From: Perognathus longimembris pacificus
Taxonomy: Eukaryota; Chordata; Mammalia; Rodentia; Heteromyidae
DNA: 64,000 bases
Direction: 5' to 3'
Assembly (NCBI RefSeq): GCF_023159225.1
Contig: NC_063188.1
Coordinates: 14,839,086-14,903,085 of the forward strand
Shown: piece by piece, positions 11,309 to 21,425 of the stretch
Position numbering within the stretch: the first letter of the stretch is position 1
Layout of the letters: each line of letters starts with the position of its first letter
Position numbers and translations under genes: made by a program
The notes under the pieces: generated by a model
Database searches by the model: none
What the model was told of the DNA's origin: nothing
The model's input: the letters and a program-made list of their open reading frames with translations, nothing else

Positions 11309-11549
11309 TGTTGGTGCTGGTCCTGGGACTTGAACTTAGGGCTTGGGCACTGTCCTTGAGGTGGTTTGGGCTCAAGACTAGTAGAGCTCTACCACTAGAG
11401 CCACGTGTCCACTTCCAGTTTTTTGGGGGTAGTTTATGGGAGATCAGAGACGCACAGACATTTCTACTCAAGCAGGCTTTGAACTATAATCCTCAAATCT
11501 CAGCTTCCTGAGCAGCTAGGATTATTGGCATGAGCCACGACAGCCTGCC
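11309..11549 (-). mobile_element. B1-Geo SINE
   Basis: Complete element on the minus strand, about 40 bp from an oppositely oriented copy. Confidence 0.87.
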
Positions 11550-11657
11550 CTGTAAGTGTAGTTTTGAGCTGCTTAGCAGCCACCTTTCTTCATGAAGAAT
11601 TGAGAGGACTGAGCGGCTCCATATAGGAGCTCTGGGGTTAAACAGAGAACCCCTACC

Positions 11658-11857
11658 TTTTTTTTGCCAGTCCTGGGCCTTGAACTCAGGGCCTGAGCAC
11701 TGTCCCTGGCTTCTTTTTTACTCGAGGCTAGCTCTCTACCTCTTGAGCCACAGCACCACTTCCAGCCTTTCCTGTTTATGTAGTACTGAGGAATTGAACC
11801 CAGGGCTTCGTGCACGCTAGGCAAGCACTCTACCACTAAGCCACATTCCCAGCCCCT
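11658..11857 (-). mobile_element. IDL-Geo SINE
   Basis: Full dimer. The left half resembles classic ID (GTGCACGCTAGGCAAGCACT). Confidence 0.9.
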
Positions 11858-12369
11858 TACCCCTACGTTTTAACAGTGGAAAAGGAGACAAAAACTACTG
11901 CTGCTTTTCCTAAAAATGAATTTGGCATGTCTCTTTCAATTCAATGTTTGGCATATACAGTAAAGCCTTTAGAGTAAGAATGAGATTTATGGGAAAAGGC
12001 AAATAGAAGAGTCGTTCATAGGAACCTAATTTAAGTCTCCAAAAATATCTGAAGAGAAAGAAAGAGAGAGTAACATCTGTTTGCTAAAAAGAGGCTCAGA
12101 GACATTTTTCACAGCCTGGTGGAGCTCTTTGATTGCCTACAACAGGACAAAAGACTGTGCTTCGGAAACAACAAACCGGTTCCGTGATAAAGGGTGTGGC
12201 TCGCCCTGTCTGAAGCCAGCCTGTCACAGTGACAGAATGGCTGGCAACAGAAAGCTGCTTTATCGTTAAGCTTGAGGCGCATCTATAGCTAGAGTTCCTG
12301 GGACATGTTGAAGTTCTATGGACTGAAAACAGGAAGTTGAAGAACAGCTGGCATGTATGATCCCATTTT
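11858..12369. other. Unique intergenic stretch
   Basis: No recognisable gene. The frames at 12081-12269 (+) and 12096-12533 (-) overlap antisense and lack family features. Confidence 0.45.
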
Positions 12370-12450
12370 AGTTTGTGGTGCTGAGGACTGAACCCAAGGG
12401 CCTCGTGCATGCTAGGAAAGCATTTTGCTTCCACTGGTTTACACTCCCCC
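12370..12450 (-). mobile_element. ID-like SINE fragment
   Basis: Single left-type monomer remnant (GTGGTGCTGAGGACTGAACC, GTGCATGCTAGGAAAGCA). Confidence 0.65.
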
Positions 12451-12512
12451 CTCCTTGAACCCAGACGCCATTTTAATAAAGGGTGATCATATGTGTAGAA
12501 AATAGTCGTCAG

Positions 12513-12747
12513 AGCTGGGCACCAGTGGCTCACGCCTGTAATCCTAGCTATTCAGGATGCGGAGATCAAATGATTCCAGTTTGAAGCCAGCCAGAGCAGG
12601 AAAGTCCATGAGACTCTTCAACCAACCACCAGAAAACAGAAAGTGGTGCTGTTGCTCAAGTGGTAGAGTGCCAGCCTTGAGCAGAAGAGCTCAGGCTCAG
12701 TGCTCAGGTCCAGAGTTCAAGCTCCATGAGCGATAAAATAAATAAAT
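12513..12747 (+). mobile_element. B1-Geo SINE
   Basis: Complete; starts GAGCTGGGCACCAGTGGCTC, AAATAAATAAAT tail. Confidence 0.9.
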
Positions 12748-12938
12748 GAGAGAGGCGGCGGGGGGGGGGGCGGTGAATAGTAGTAAAGAAGAGAATAGAG
12801 CAACAAAGCAAGAGAAGTCATTTCTAGGACATGTTAGGGCTTTTGCTTTCTGCTTTTTTATGTGATAATATTGTAACTTTGTATAGCATTGTGAAATCAT
12901 GGGAAAACAAGCTGGCTATTTTAAAGATTCTTTGGGTG

Positions 12939-13147
12939 GTTAGGAATATGGCTTAGTGGTAGAGTGCTTGCCTCACATACATGAAGCCCTGGGTTCGATT
13001 CCCCAGCACCACATATATAGAAAAAGCCAGAAGTGGTGCTGTGGCTCAAGAGGTAGAGTGCTGGCCTTGAGCAAAAAGAAGCCAGGGACAGTGCTCATGC
13101 CCTGAGTCCAAGCCCCAGGACTGGCAAAAATAAATAAATAAATAAAA
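12939..13147 (+). mobile_element. IDL-Geo SINE
   Basis: Full dimer with an (AAAT)n tail and TSD-like flanks AAAGATTCTTT and AAAGATCCTTT. Confidence 0.92.
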
Positions 13148-13159
13148 GATCCTTTTGTG

Positions 13160-13290
13160 TGTGTCTACTGGTCTTGAGGCTCCACTTCTGGCTTTTTTTT
13201 TTTTTTTTGGTGACTAGTCAGAGATGAGTCTCATGAACTTTCCTGTCCAGGCTGGCTTTGAACCATGATCCTCATATCTTAGCCTCCTAA
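13160..13290 (-). mobile_element. B1-Geo fragment
   Basis: Truncated: part of the Geo start and the B1 half (CAGGCTGGCTTTGAACCATG). Confidence 0.75.
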
Positions 13291-13332
13291 ACTTAAGAAC
13301 TTTAAAAGTTTGTTAGGTTTTATTTTTTTATT

Positions 13333-13529
13333 TTTTGGCCAGTCCTGGGCCTTGGACTCTGGGCCTGAGCACTGTCCCTGGCTTCTTCCCGCTCAAGGCT
13401 AGCACTCTGCCACTTGAGCCACAGCGCCCCTTCTGGCCGTTTTCTGTATATGTGGTGCTGGGGAATCGAACCTAGGGCCTCGTGTATCCAAGGCAGGCAC
13501 TCTTGCCACTAGGCTATCTCCCCAGCCCC
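13333..13529 (-). mobile_element. IDL-Geo SINE
   Basis: Full dimer close to consensus. Confidence 0.92.
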
Positions 13530-13544
13530 ATGGTTTTATTTTTA

Positions 13545-13761
13545 ATCATGGTACTGACTCTTGAACTCAGGACCTGGGCGCTGTCCTTTAGATTTATCAC
13601 CTAAGGCTAACACTTTATCACTTGAGCTCTACTTCTCACTCTTTGGTAATTAATTGGAGATAAAAGTCTCACAGACTTTCTTGATCCAGCTGGCTTTGAA
13701 CTAGCTTTGACCTCAGCCTCATGAGTAGCTAAGATTACAGGTAGGAGCCACTGGTGCTCAG
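13545..13761 (-). mobile_element. B1-Geo SINE
   Basis: Complete, moderately diverged; follows the preceding IDL-Geo by about 15 bp. Confidence 0.85.
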
Positions 13762-14130
13762 TTTGGGGGTTTCTTTTATAAAATACATCTATTTTTCTGA
13801 TATTATTGCTGTAAAATTTCTACTTGCAGATGTTTTCTTTCTCATAAAAGAAAGAAAAATAAGGGTAATCAAAAAACTATTCCATTTTGCCCAGTCCGCG
13901 GGTCATCTACTGTTCTAGTACAGAATGGAGTTACATAAGCTTTTGAATTGAGGGCAGAGTGGGTGGCAAAGTGAAGAGGACCAGACTGGGCCAGCCTGAA
14001 AGTTCTCCCCTTCAAAAGTAAGAAAGGGAACATTTTCTCATGAGAAGTAGTACTTTGGGCCACTTTATGAATACCACAAATATATATAATATAATATATA
14101 TGGAGGGATCTTTATCTTGTTTTTTTATTT
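13762..14130. other. Unique intergenic stretch
   Basis: No gene recognised; a short (AT)n tract lies at about 14080-14101. Confidence 0.45.
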
Positions 14131-14460
14131 TGGCAGTGCTAGCGTTTGAACTTAGGGCTTCATGCTTTCAAGGCAGATGCACTACCACTTGAGTCACATT
14201 CCTAGCTTTTTTTTTTCTTCCTTTCTCTGTTCGAATAGGGTTTCACTTTCTGCTTGGGCTTGCCAGAACAGTGATCCACCTATTTACTGTCCCTAGGTAG
14301 CAGGGATGACAGGTGCATGCTACCACAGTCACCTCTTTCTTAGTTGAGGTGGGATTATGGGAACTTTTCTTTTTTTGCCCAAACTGGCATCCAACCATGA
14401 TCCCTTCAATCTCATTCTGCCAAGTATCTAGGATTACAGGTGGGAGCCACTGCACCTTTG
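14131..14460 (-). mobile_element. Three-part SINE (B1-B1-dID type)
   Basis: Read on the minus strand: a B1-like unit (about 14460-14332), a second B1-like unit (about 14331-14208) and a tRNA/ID-like unit (about 14207-14131). Degenerate and older than the dimers. It resembles, from memory, the trimeric MEN-type SINE of squirrels. Confidence 0.6.
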
Positions 14461-14732
14461 GGACAACTCTTGATTATACTAAGCTAAGACAGACTCAAGA
14501 TGACTTACATGGTACTCGATCAGGGCAGAAGTCATCAGAGCCTGGACTAGGACCAATTGGAATATATTTTTCTGGCCATACCTGCAGTAGAACATTGTTC
14601 CCACGAATCTGAGCTGACTCTCATTGTACCATTCTACCTGTAATAATGAAGTCCCTGTAAATTTAGAATTCAGAGGCAAGCTAGGAGAACATTACTATTA
14701 GAATTATTTGTTCCTCAAAATGTAATACTTTT

Positions 14733-15005
14733 AGCTGGGCACTGGTGGCTCATGCCTCAAATCCTAGCTCCTCAAGAGGCCCAAGATCTGAGGATTGAGG
14801 TTTGAAGCTAGTATGGGCCAGAAAGTTCTTAAGACTCTTACCTTCAATCAACCACTAAAAAGCTGAAAGTGGATCTGTAGCTCAAGTGGTAGAGCACTAG
14901 CATTGAGCAAAAACCAAAAAATTAAACACACACACAAAAAAAAACACCTCAGGGATAATACCAGGCCCTGAGTTCAAGTCCCAGGATAGGCACCAAAAAA
15001 AAAAG
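14733..15005 (+). mobile_element. B1-Geo SINE
   Basis: Complete, with an A-rich/(AC)n insertion of about 40 bp inside the Geo half. Confidence 0.88.
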
Positions 15006-15038
15006 AAAAACTGATTCCATTTTAAGAGTTATGAGGTT

Positions 15039-15234
15039 CAGTGGAACTCACTGGACACTGATGTAAGTGAACTGTATAACTCATGGGTGGAGACAGGAGG
15101 GAGGGACTGGGAGAGAGTGAGGAAACAGAAGACACTGTACAAAAGGAAATACATGCATTACCTGACTCATATAATTGTAATCCCTTTGTACATCTCCTCT
15201 ATAATCACAATAAAGGAAATCACTTGAAGTTCTT
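15039..15234 (+). mobile_element. 5'-truncated L1 3' end with TSD
   Basis: About 195 bp of L1-like 3' UTR ending in an AATAAA motif (CACAATAAAGG). It is flanked by near-repeats TTTTAAGAGTTATGAGGTT (15020-15038) and TTTTAAAGTTATGAGGTT (15235-15252). It shares its GTATAACTCATGGGTGG region with the copies near 38.7 and 41.9 kb. Confidence 0.7.
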
Positions 15235-15252
15235 TTTTAAAGTTATGAGGTT

Positions 15253-15730
15253 GCTAGGCAATGGAGGCTCATGTCTGTAATCCTAGATACTGAGGAGACT
15301 GAGATCTGAGGATCCAAGTTTGAAACTACTAGCCCAGCCTTCCCCCACCAAATAATCCAAGAAATTTGTATGTTCCGTTAACCAGCAAAAAGCCAAAAGT
15401 AAAACTATGGATCGGGGCTGGGAGTATGGCCTAGTGGTAACAGTGCTTGCCTCGTATACATGAGGCCCTGGGTTCGATTCCTCAGCACCACATATACAGA
15501 AAACGGCCAGAGGTGGCGCTGTGGCTCAAGTTACAGAGTGCTAGCCTTGAGCAAAAAGAAGCCAGGGACAGTGCTCTGGCCCTGAGTTCACAGCCTAGGA
15601 CTGGCCAAAAAAAAAAAAAAAAAAAAGTAAAACTATGGATCAAGTAGTAGAGTGCAAACCTTGAGTGAAAACGTAAGGTACAGTGAGTGCCCTGACACTG
15701 AGTTTAAACACCAGTACAGGCACAGAAAAA
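15253..15730 (+). mobile_element. B1-Geo SINE split by IDL-Geo
   Basis: Host B1-Geo pieces are 15253-15413 and 15642-15730. The break is at AAAACTATGGATC, which is duplicated on both sides of the inserted element. Confidence 0.88.
15414..15626 (+). mobile_element. IDL-Geo SINE nested in B1-Geo
   Basis: Full dimer with a 20-A tail. TSD GTAAAACTATGGATC at 15399-15413 and 15627-15641, a perfect 15 bp. Confidence 0.95.
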
Positions 15731-15909
15731 AAGATTTCGGGGGTTCACCTCAAGGACTGAACCGAACGGTGCATCGTCAGATACCAATGGAAGGCCAGTG
15801 GCGAATTGCAATCCAACCCTATGTAGGTCTGTGTTGGATGCACGCACTCCATGCTCTATCTGTGCATTGAAGGCACATGTACAGGAATGAGGACAGTTAC
15901 TTGATTGAT

Positions 15910-16143
15910 TTTTTTTGTCAGTCACAGGACTTGAATTCAGAGCCTGAGCACTGTCCCTGAGCTCTTTTGCCCAAGGCTGGCACTCTACCACTTGACCCAC
16001 AATGCCACTTCCAGTTTTCTGGTGGTTCACTGGAGATAAGAGGCTCGTGGATTTTCCTTCCCGGGCTGGCTTTGAACTGTGATCCTCAGATCTCAGCCTC
16101 TTGAGTGGCTAGGATGACAGGTGTGAACCACCAGCACCCAGCT
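15910..16143 (-). mobile_element. B1-Geo SINE
   Basis: Complete, T-run at left. Confidence 0.9.
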
Positions 16144-16516
16144 TGTTAACTCCTTTCTATAGTCTATACTCATGGTTCAGAACACTTACCAACTTTAGTT
16201 CTATCATTCTGTGGCCTAAAAAATTAAGCCCATGAATGAAGCTAATGACATCCTAGTGAAAACCCAGGATTCAACAAGCTTCCCGCGCTGTGGGCACAAA
16301 GGCTCTTTAGTGGCTTTGAGAGCCCCCAGGCTAAGCAGTTAGCATCCATCATCTCTTCTTCTGCATCTGTTAATCTGGGGAGCCAGGCACAATGCTATTT
16401 CCCAAAGAATCCAACTACCTCAGAACATGGGAGCCAAGACTCTGAGCCAAGACTCTAGCTTATCTAGGTGTGATTCTGTCATTTGTGTGCTCTTACTGCC
16501 TAGCATCTCAGGTTGT
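16144..16516. other. Unique intergenic stretch
   Basis: No gene. A small tandem GAGCCAAGACTCT occurs twice at about 16431-16457. Confidence 0.5.
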
Positions 16517-16531
16517 CATGAAACTTAATTG

Positions 16532-16748
16532 TTTTTTGTTTTTGTTTTTGTTTTTTTGGCCAGTCCTGGGGCTTGGACCCAGGACCTGAGCACTGTCCCT
16601 GGCTTCTTTTTGCTCAAGGCTAGCACTCTGCCACTTGAGCCACAGCGCCACTTCTGGCCATTTTCTGTATATGTGGTGCTGGGGAATCGAACCCAGGGCC
16701 TCATGTATATGAGGCAGGCACTCTTGCCACTAGGCCATATCCCCAGCC
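16532..16748 (-). mobile_element. IDL-Geo SINE with perfect TSD
   Basis: Full dimer close to consensus with a TTTTTG-repeat tail. TSD CATGAAACTTAATTG at 16517-16531 and 16749-16763. Confidence 0.95.
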
Positions 16749-16792
16749 CATGAAACTTAATTGTGATTAGGGAAGGGAAAAGAAGATATTTC

Positions 16793-16982
16793 GTGCCAGT
16801 CCTGGGGTTTGGACTCAGGGCCTAAGCACTGTTACTGGCTTCTTTTGCTCAAGGCTAGCACTCTACCTCTTGAGCCAGAGCACCACTGCCAGCTTTTTCT
16901 ATCTATGTGGTGCTGAGGAATCGAACCCAGGCTTCATGTATGCAAGGCAAACACTCTACCATTCAACCACATTCCCAGCGCC
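16793..16982 (-). mobile_element. IDL-Geo SINE
   Basis: Full dimer, more diverged than its neighbour, lying 30 bp from that neighbour's TSD. Confidence 0.9.
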
Positions 16983-17089
16983 AGGGGAAAGAATTTTAAA
17001 CATTATTTTTTAATTATATTAGTTAACGTGAGTCTTTAAAATTAAGAAAAAACAAAAACAAAATGCCTACATTAAGAAAGAACTCAAGG

Positions 17090-17282
17090 CTGGGAATATG
17101 GCCTAGTGGTAGAGTGCTTGTCTCCTATACATGAAGTCCTGGGTTCGATTCTTCAGCACCACAACATATACAGAAAATGGCCAGAAGTGGTGCTGTGGCT
17201 CAAGTGCTCAAGCTTTGAGCAAAAGAAGCTCAGGAAAGTGCCCAGGCCCTGAGTTCAAGCCCCAGGACTGGCACCAAAAAAA

Positions 17283-17320
<38 letters not shown>

Positions 17321-17325
17321 GACCT
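17090..17325 (+). mobile_element. IDL-Geo SINE
   Basis: Dimer with a small Geo deletion and a long A-run followed by (GAAAA)n. It inserted at the edge of an L1 fragment. Confidence 0.9.
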
Positions 17326-17685
17326 CAAATAAGTAACCCAATATTGTACCTCAAAGAACCAGAAAAATAAAAATGAGCCAGGCTGAAGGCTAGCAGAAGG
17401 AAGGAAACAAATAAAATAATGGACTTGAAAAATAACAGAAAAGATGAATAAAACCAAAAGCTGGTTTTCTGAAAAGATGAACAAAATCAACAAACTTGTA
17501 TGTTGCTTAAGGATAAAAGCTAGAAATAAAGTTGAAAAAATGAAAAAAACAACAAAATGGACAAGTTAACAGTATATATAACTCATGCAATAGACATGCA
17601 AAGGATCATAAGAGACCATTATGAATACACCAACAGATTGTTCAACATAGAAAAAATTCCATGGTATTGCCTACCTAGTCTGAAT
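17326..17685 (+). mobile_element. L1 ORF2 fragment, decayed
   Basis: In one plus frame around 17448-17560 a segment reading NKTKSWFSEKMNKINKL matches the conserved region between the endonuclease and reverse transcriptase domains of L1 ORF2p. The rest has stops and frameshifts, so this is an ancient dead copy. The B1-Geo at 17690 abuts it. Confidence 0.85.
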
Positions 17686-17689
17686 TAGA

Positions 17690-17931
17690 GCCGGGCACTG
17701 GTGGCTCATACCTGTAATCCTAGCTACTTAAGAAGCTGAGATCTGAGGATCACAGTTTGAAGCCAGCCAGGGCAGCCAATTCTATGACTCTTATTTCCAA
17801 CTAACTGCCAAAAAAAAAACTGGAAATGGAGCTGCGGCTCGAGTGGTAGTGCTAGCATTGAGGAAAAAGCTCAGGGACAGCACCCAGGCCCTGAGTTCAA
17901 GCCCATGACTGACAAAAAAGAAAAGAAAAGA
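17690..17931 (+). mobile_element. B1-Geo SINE
   Basis: Near-consensus complete copy: GAGCCGGGCACTGGTGGCTC head, Geo tail, (GAAAA)n tail. Confidence 0.93.
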
Positions 17932-18132
17932 CAGCATCTGGAGAGGTTCATGCAATAGTCCAGCTTTCCAAAATTAGGGAAGATTCTGGGACAGAAGAGG
18001 GGATACAAAGTCCTTAACACTTCCTTTAGAACCATCTTCAAGATTCCTAATTAAGGTTAATTTAAATGACTGGCCAAAATTTCCTCTTGCCCAACTTTAC
18101 TCCTGCATTTTGCATGTCACAGACTTATGAGA

Positions 18133-18136
<4 letters not shown>

Positions 18137-18189
<53 letters not shown>

Positions 18190-18199
18190 ACACACACGC
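18137..18199. repeat. (TG)n(CG)n(CA)n tract
   Basis: About 40 bp TG, a CGCGCGCG core, then CACACA. Alternating and partly self-complementary, at the tail of the next SINE. Confidence 0.97.
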
Positions 18200-18426
18200 A
18201 GATCCTGGGGCTTGAACTCAGGTCCTGAGTTCTGGCCCTGAACTTTTTTTTTTCTCAAGTCTAGTGCTCTGCTACTTGAGCCACAGCTTCACTTCTGGGT
18301 TTTTGGTAGTTAATTGGAGACAAGAGTGTCATGCATTTTCCTGCCCAGACTGGCTTTGAACCTCGATCCTTAGAGCTCAACCTCCTGAATAGCTATGATT
18401 ACAGTCATGAGTCACCGGTGCCTGGC
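18200..18426 (-). mobile_element. B1-Geo SINE with CA-repeat tail
   Basis: Complete element; its poly(A) position is occupied by the alternating tract to its left. Confidence 0.9.
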
Positions 18427-18679
18427 TTATGAGAACATTTGATGGTTAATTATTTGGTTGATATTCAGTGATAGGATAACCAAAGTCATTATGGTATCCT
18501 GAATTGCTATCTAGAACAGAATAAAAAGACATTGGTTGACAAGCTAGTACACTAGAGATAAAGTCTCTAGTGTTTAATGAATATTAATGTACTGATGGTA
18601 ATTCTTTAGCTTTGCCCATTGATAGAAAGGAAGATGTTTACATTCGGGGTAGCTGGATGATAGGTATATGGGAAGTAAG

Positions 18680-18925
18680 TAGCTAGGTGCTGGTGGCCCG
18701 CGCCTATAATCCTAGCTATTCAGGAGGTTGAGATCTGAGGATCATGGTTTGAAGCCAACCCAAGCAGAAAAGTCTGCGATACTCTTATCTCCAATTAATC
18801 ACAAAAAAGCTAGAAGTGACACTGTGGCCCAACTGATAGGGTGTTAGTCTTGAGCACAAAAGCTCAAGGACAGTGGCCAGGCATTGAGTTCAAACTCTAG
18901 GACCTGAACCCCCCCTCCCAAAAAT
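18680..18925 (+). mobile_element. B1-Geo SINE
   Basis: Complete; starts AGCTAGGTGCTGGTGGC, ends in a C-run/A-run tail. Confidence 0.88.
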
Positions 18926-19690
18926 AGGAAAGAAAGTAAAAAGAGAAATACGCAACCTCTCTGTAATACAAAGTTATTCCAAAGTCAAAGATTTTATTTT
19001 AAAAACTAGTCTTAAGTAAGAAAAAAACAGATCCATGAATCAAGCAGAGACAAATTGCTAATCGAAGTACCAATTCCCTTACACACTAAGGGAAATGCTT
19101 TAGGAAGATAATTGCTTGATTTGTACTTTTAAAAAACTAAAAAGTTATGTAGAAGCAAAAGTCTGCTCTATATCCCAGAAGATAAGTTGGCAGATTTGGG
19201 GGAGGGAGGGTGTTTGAATTTCAGGAGAACCAAATGTTGACTTTCCTCTTTGCTAGCACGTTCTGTTGATGCAATTTGCATGGAGGTAATTGTTTTAAAT
19301 TGAAAGCTGTGGATCCCAGTAGATTGCTTAATGGAGTAATCAGCAAAGACTGGCATCGCCTCATAATGGGTTTGTATATAGGTGGCGAAAGTAGATAAAC
19401 AGCTTAATCTGAAAGATGATCATATTATGTATATGGAAATATGTTTTCCAAAGTAATATTTTATAAGCCAGATGTGGTGGAGCTCGCCTGGCGGCTCAGT
19501 TCCTCAAGAGGCTGAGTCAGGCTGAAGGGGATCTGTGAGCCTGCTTGTGGAAGACAGCAAAACTTCACCCAAGAAAGTTAGAGTTGGAAAGGTACAACCA
19601 TCCACACTGGGTGCTCGGACCTACCTGTGGGACACGCCTTTGCTCTGAGCCCCGGGAATTTCAGCAGACTCAAAGTCTTCTGATTTCTTT
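18926..19690. other. Mostly unique stretch
   Basis: No gene recognised. A weak B1-like monomer (CCAGATGTGGTGGAGCTCGC) lies at about 19468-19550. Confidence 0.45.
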
Positions 19691-19691
19691 T

Positions 19692-19925
19692 TCTTTTTGT
19701 CACTTGCAGGGCTTGAACTCTGGGCCTGGGCGCTGTCCCTGAGCTCTTTTGCTCAAGGCTAGCACACTACTATTTTGAGCCACTGCTCTACTTCTGGTTT
19801 TCTGATGGTTGATAGGAGATGAGTCTCACAGACTTTCTTACCTGGACTTGGTTTTGAACTGTGGTCCTCCGAACTTAGCCTCCTGAGTAGTTAGAGTTAC
19901 GAGTGTGCGCTACCAGCACCCTGCT
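19692..19925 (-). mobile_element. B1-Geo SINE
   Basis: Complete; its B1 end overlaps the start of a 29-bp tandem duplication. Confidence 0.88.
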
Positions 19926-19969
19926 ACCCTTAGTAGATTTACCAGCACCCAGCTACCCTTAGTAGATTT
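19912..19969. repeat. 29-bp tandem duplication
   Basis: Two units starting ACCAGCACCC at 19912 and 19941, differing at one base. The first overlaps the end of a SINE. Confidence 0.93.
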
Positions 19970-20166
19970 TACTTTAGAAATCAGTTTGCAAGTGGCATGG
20001 GTAATGTCCTTGCAATGAATTAATGAGGAAAACCTTAATACCACACCCTGAGAGCCTGCTATGCTTTCAGCACAAGATGCAACAGCAATTCTTTTGTGTG
20101 ACAAGCATACATTACATTTGTACTATGTGCAAGGGGACAAGGCTGGATAAAGCACACATACTGCTC

Positions 20167-20169
<3 letters not shown>

Positions 20170-20213
<44 letters not shown>
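20170..20213. repeat. (TG)22 microsatellite
   Basis: 44 bp, immediately at the tail of the next minus-strand SINE. Confidence 0.98.
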
Positions 20214-20216
<3 letters not shown>

Positions 20217-20436
20217 CTGCTCCTGGGGCTTGAACTCATGGTCTTAGCACTGGCCCTGAGTTTTTTTTTGCTCAAGGATAGTGCTCTAACACGTTGAGCT
20301 ACAGCTCTACTTCTGGCTTTTTTGGTCATTTATTGGAGATAAAGAGTTTCATGGACTTTCCTGGCATCGAACTATGATCCTCAGATCTCGGCCTCCTAAG
20401 TAGCTAGGATGACAGGTGTGAGCCATTGGCCTGGCT
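20214..20436 (-). mobile_element. B1-Geo SINE with CA-repeat tail
   Basis: Complete with a small deletion in the B1 half (TTTCCTGGCATCGAACT). Confidence 0.9.
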
Positions 20437-20569
20437 TACACACACTGCTCTTGAGCAAATGGCATGCTGAAACTATGGAAGCATGTCTATTCATTATGTG
20501 TCCACTAGATTGTTCTATGTGCGGATGCAGGATAAAAGCAATTGCAAGGTCAAATGGACTACCAAGGAG

Positions 20570-20573
<4 letters not shown>

Positions 20574-20618
<45 letters not shown>
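20574..20618. repeat. (TG)22 microsatellite
   Basis: 45 bp in unique sequence; no SINE adjoins it. Confidence 0.97.
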
Positions 20619-20619
<1 letters not shown>

Positions 20620-20817
20620 ATGAAGTTGTATGTGTAGAGTGACGATTGGTAGAGTTTTATAGATTATGTGATGATAGAAATGATAGAGTTTGAGCTAAAT
20701 TTGTCTCAGTAAATTAAATTCCCAGGGAAATAAAAAGAAAGATTTTTAACACATTTTCTGTAATTATAGACTACTCTCCTCACTTGTCTAAGACTTCATC
20801 TCTCTCCTTTTTAAAAA

Positions 20818-21051
20818 CATGGTTGGTTCTGGAGCTTGAACTCAGGGCTTCGGTACTGTCCTTTTTTTGCTCACCGTTAGTTAGCACTCTACCATTTGAA
20901 CCACAATGAACTTCACTTCTAGTTTCTTTGGCTCTTAGTTGGACAGAAGAGTCTCACAGACTTTCCTACCAGGGCTGGCTTTGAACTATGATCCTCAGAT
21001 CTCAGCCTCCTGAGTAAGTAAGATTACAGGCATCAGCTACAGGCATTTGAC
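20818..21051 (-). mobile_element. B1-Geo SINE
   Basis: Complete, diverged; small duplications in the Geo half (GTTAGTTAG). Confidence 0.85.
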
Positions 21052-21097
21052 AGATTTCTCTAGTCAAAGCCCAGCATGTCATAGGATGCTCTTTAAA

Positions 21098-21425
21098 ATA
21101 TAGTTCATGCAAAGTGTGATGGTACACACCTGCCATCCCAGCTACTTGGATTGTAGAGCTCAGGAGGATAGTGGCCTTCAACCAAAGTCAACCATTTCAA
21201 CCAATAAGCTGACATGATGGCACATACCAATTAATCCTTGGTAGGCAGGAGGCATAGATAGAATGAGTGAGGTCCAAAGCCAGTCCCCCCCCCCCAAAAA
21301 AAAAACATGAGACTTTATCAGAAACATAGCTAAAAAAAAGACTGGAAGCTAGGGGTGTAGGTGTGGTTCAAGTGGTAGAGCACCTGTCTAAGAAGTATGA
21401 CTCGCAAAGTTCAAACTCCAGTCCA
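21098..21425 (+). mobile_element. Three-part SINE (B1-B1-dID type)
   Basis: Order: B1-like head (GTGATGGTACACACCTGCC), second B1-like unit (ACATGATGGCACATACCAAT) and dID tail (GTGGTTCAAGTGGTAGAGCA). The tail has TRGYNNARNNG- and GWTCRANNC-type boxes without the Geo segment. Best-preserved of three such copies. Confidence 0.7.

Noticed and set aside
12939..13010. ID-like half as a tRNA-Ala gene
   Set aside because: A and B boxes exist, but there is no closing acceptor stem, it is followed by the Geo half, and it is multicopy with TSDs: a SINE.
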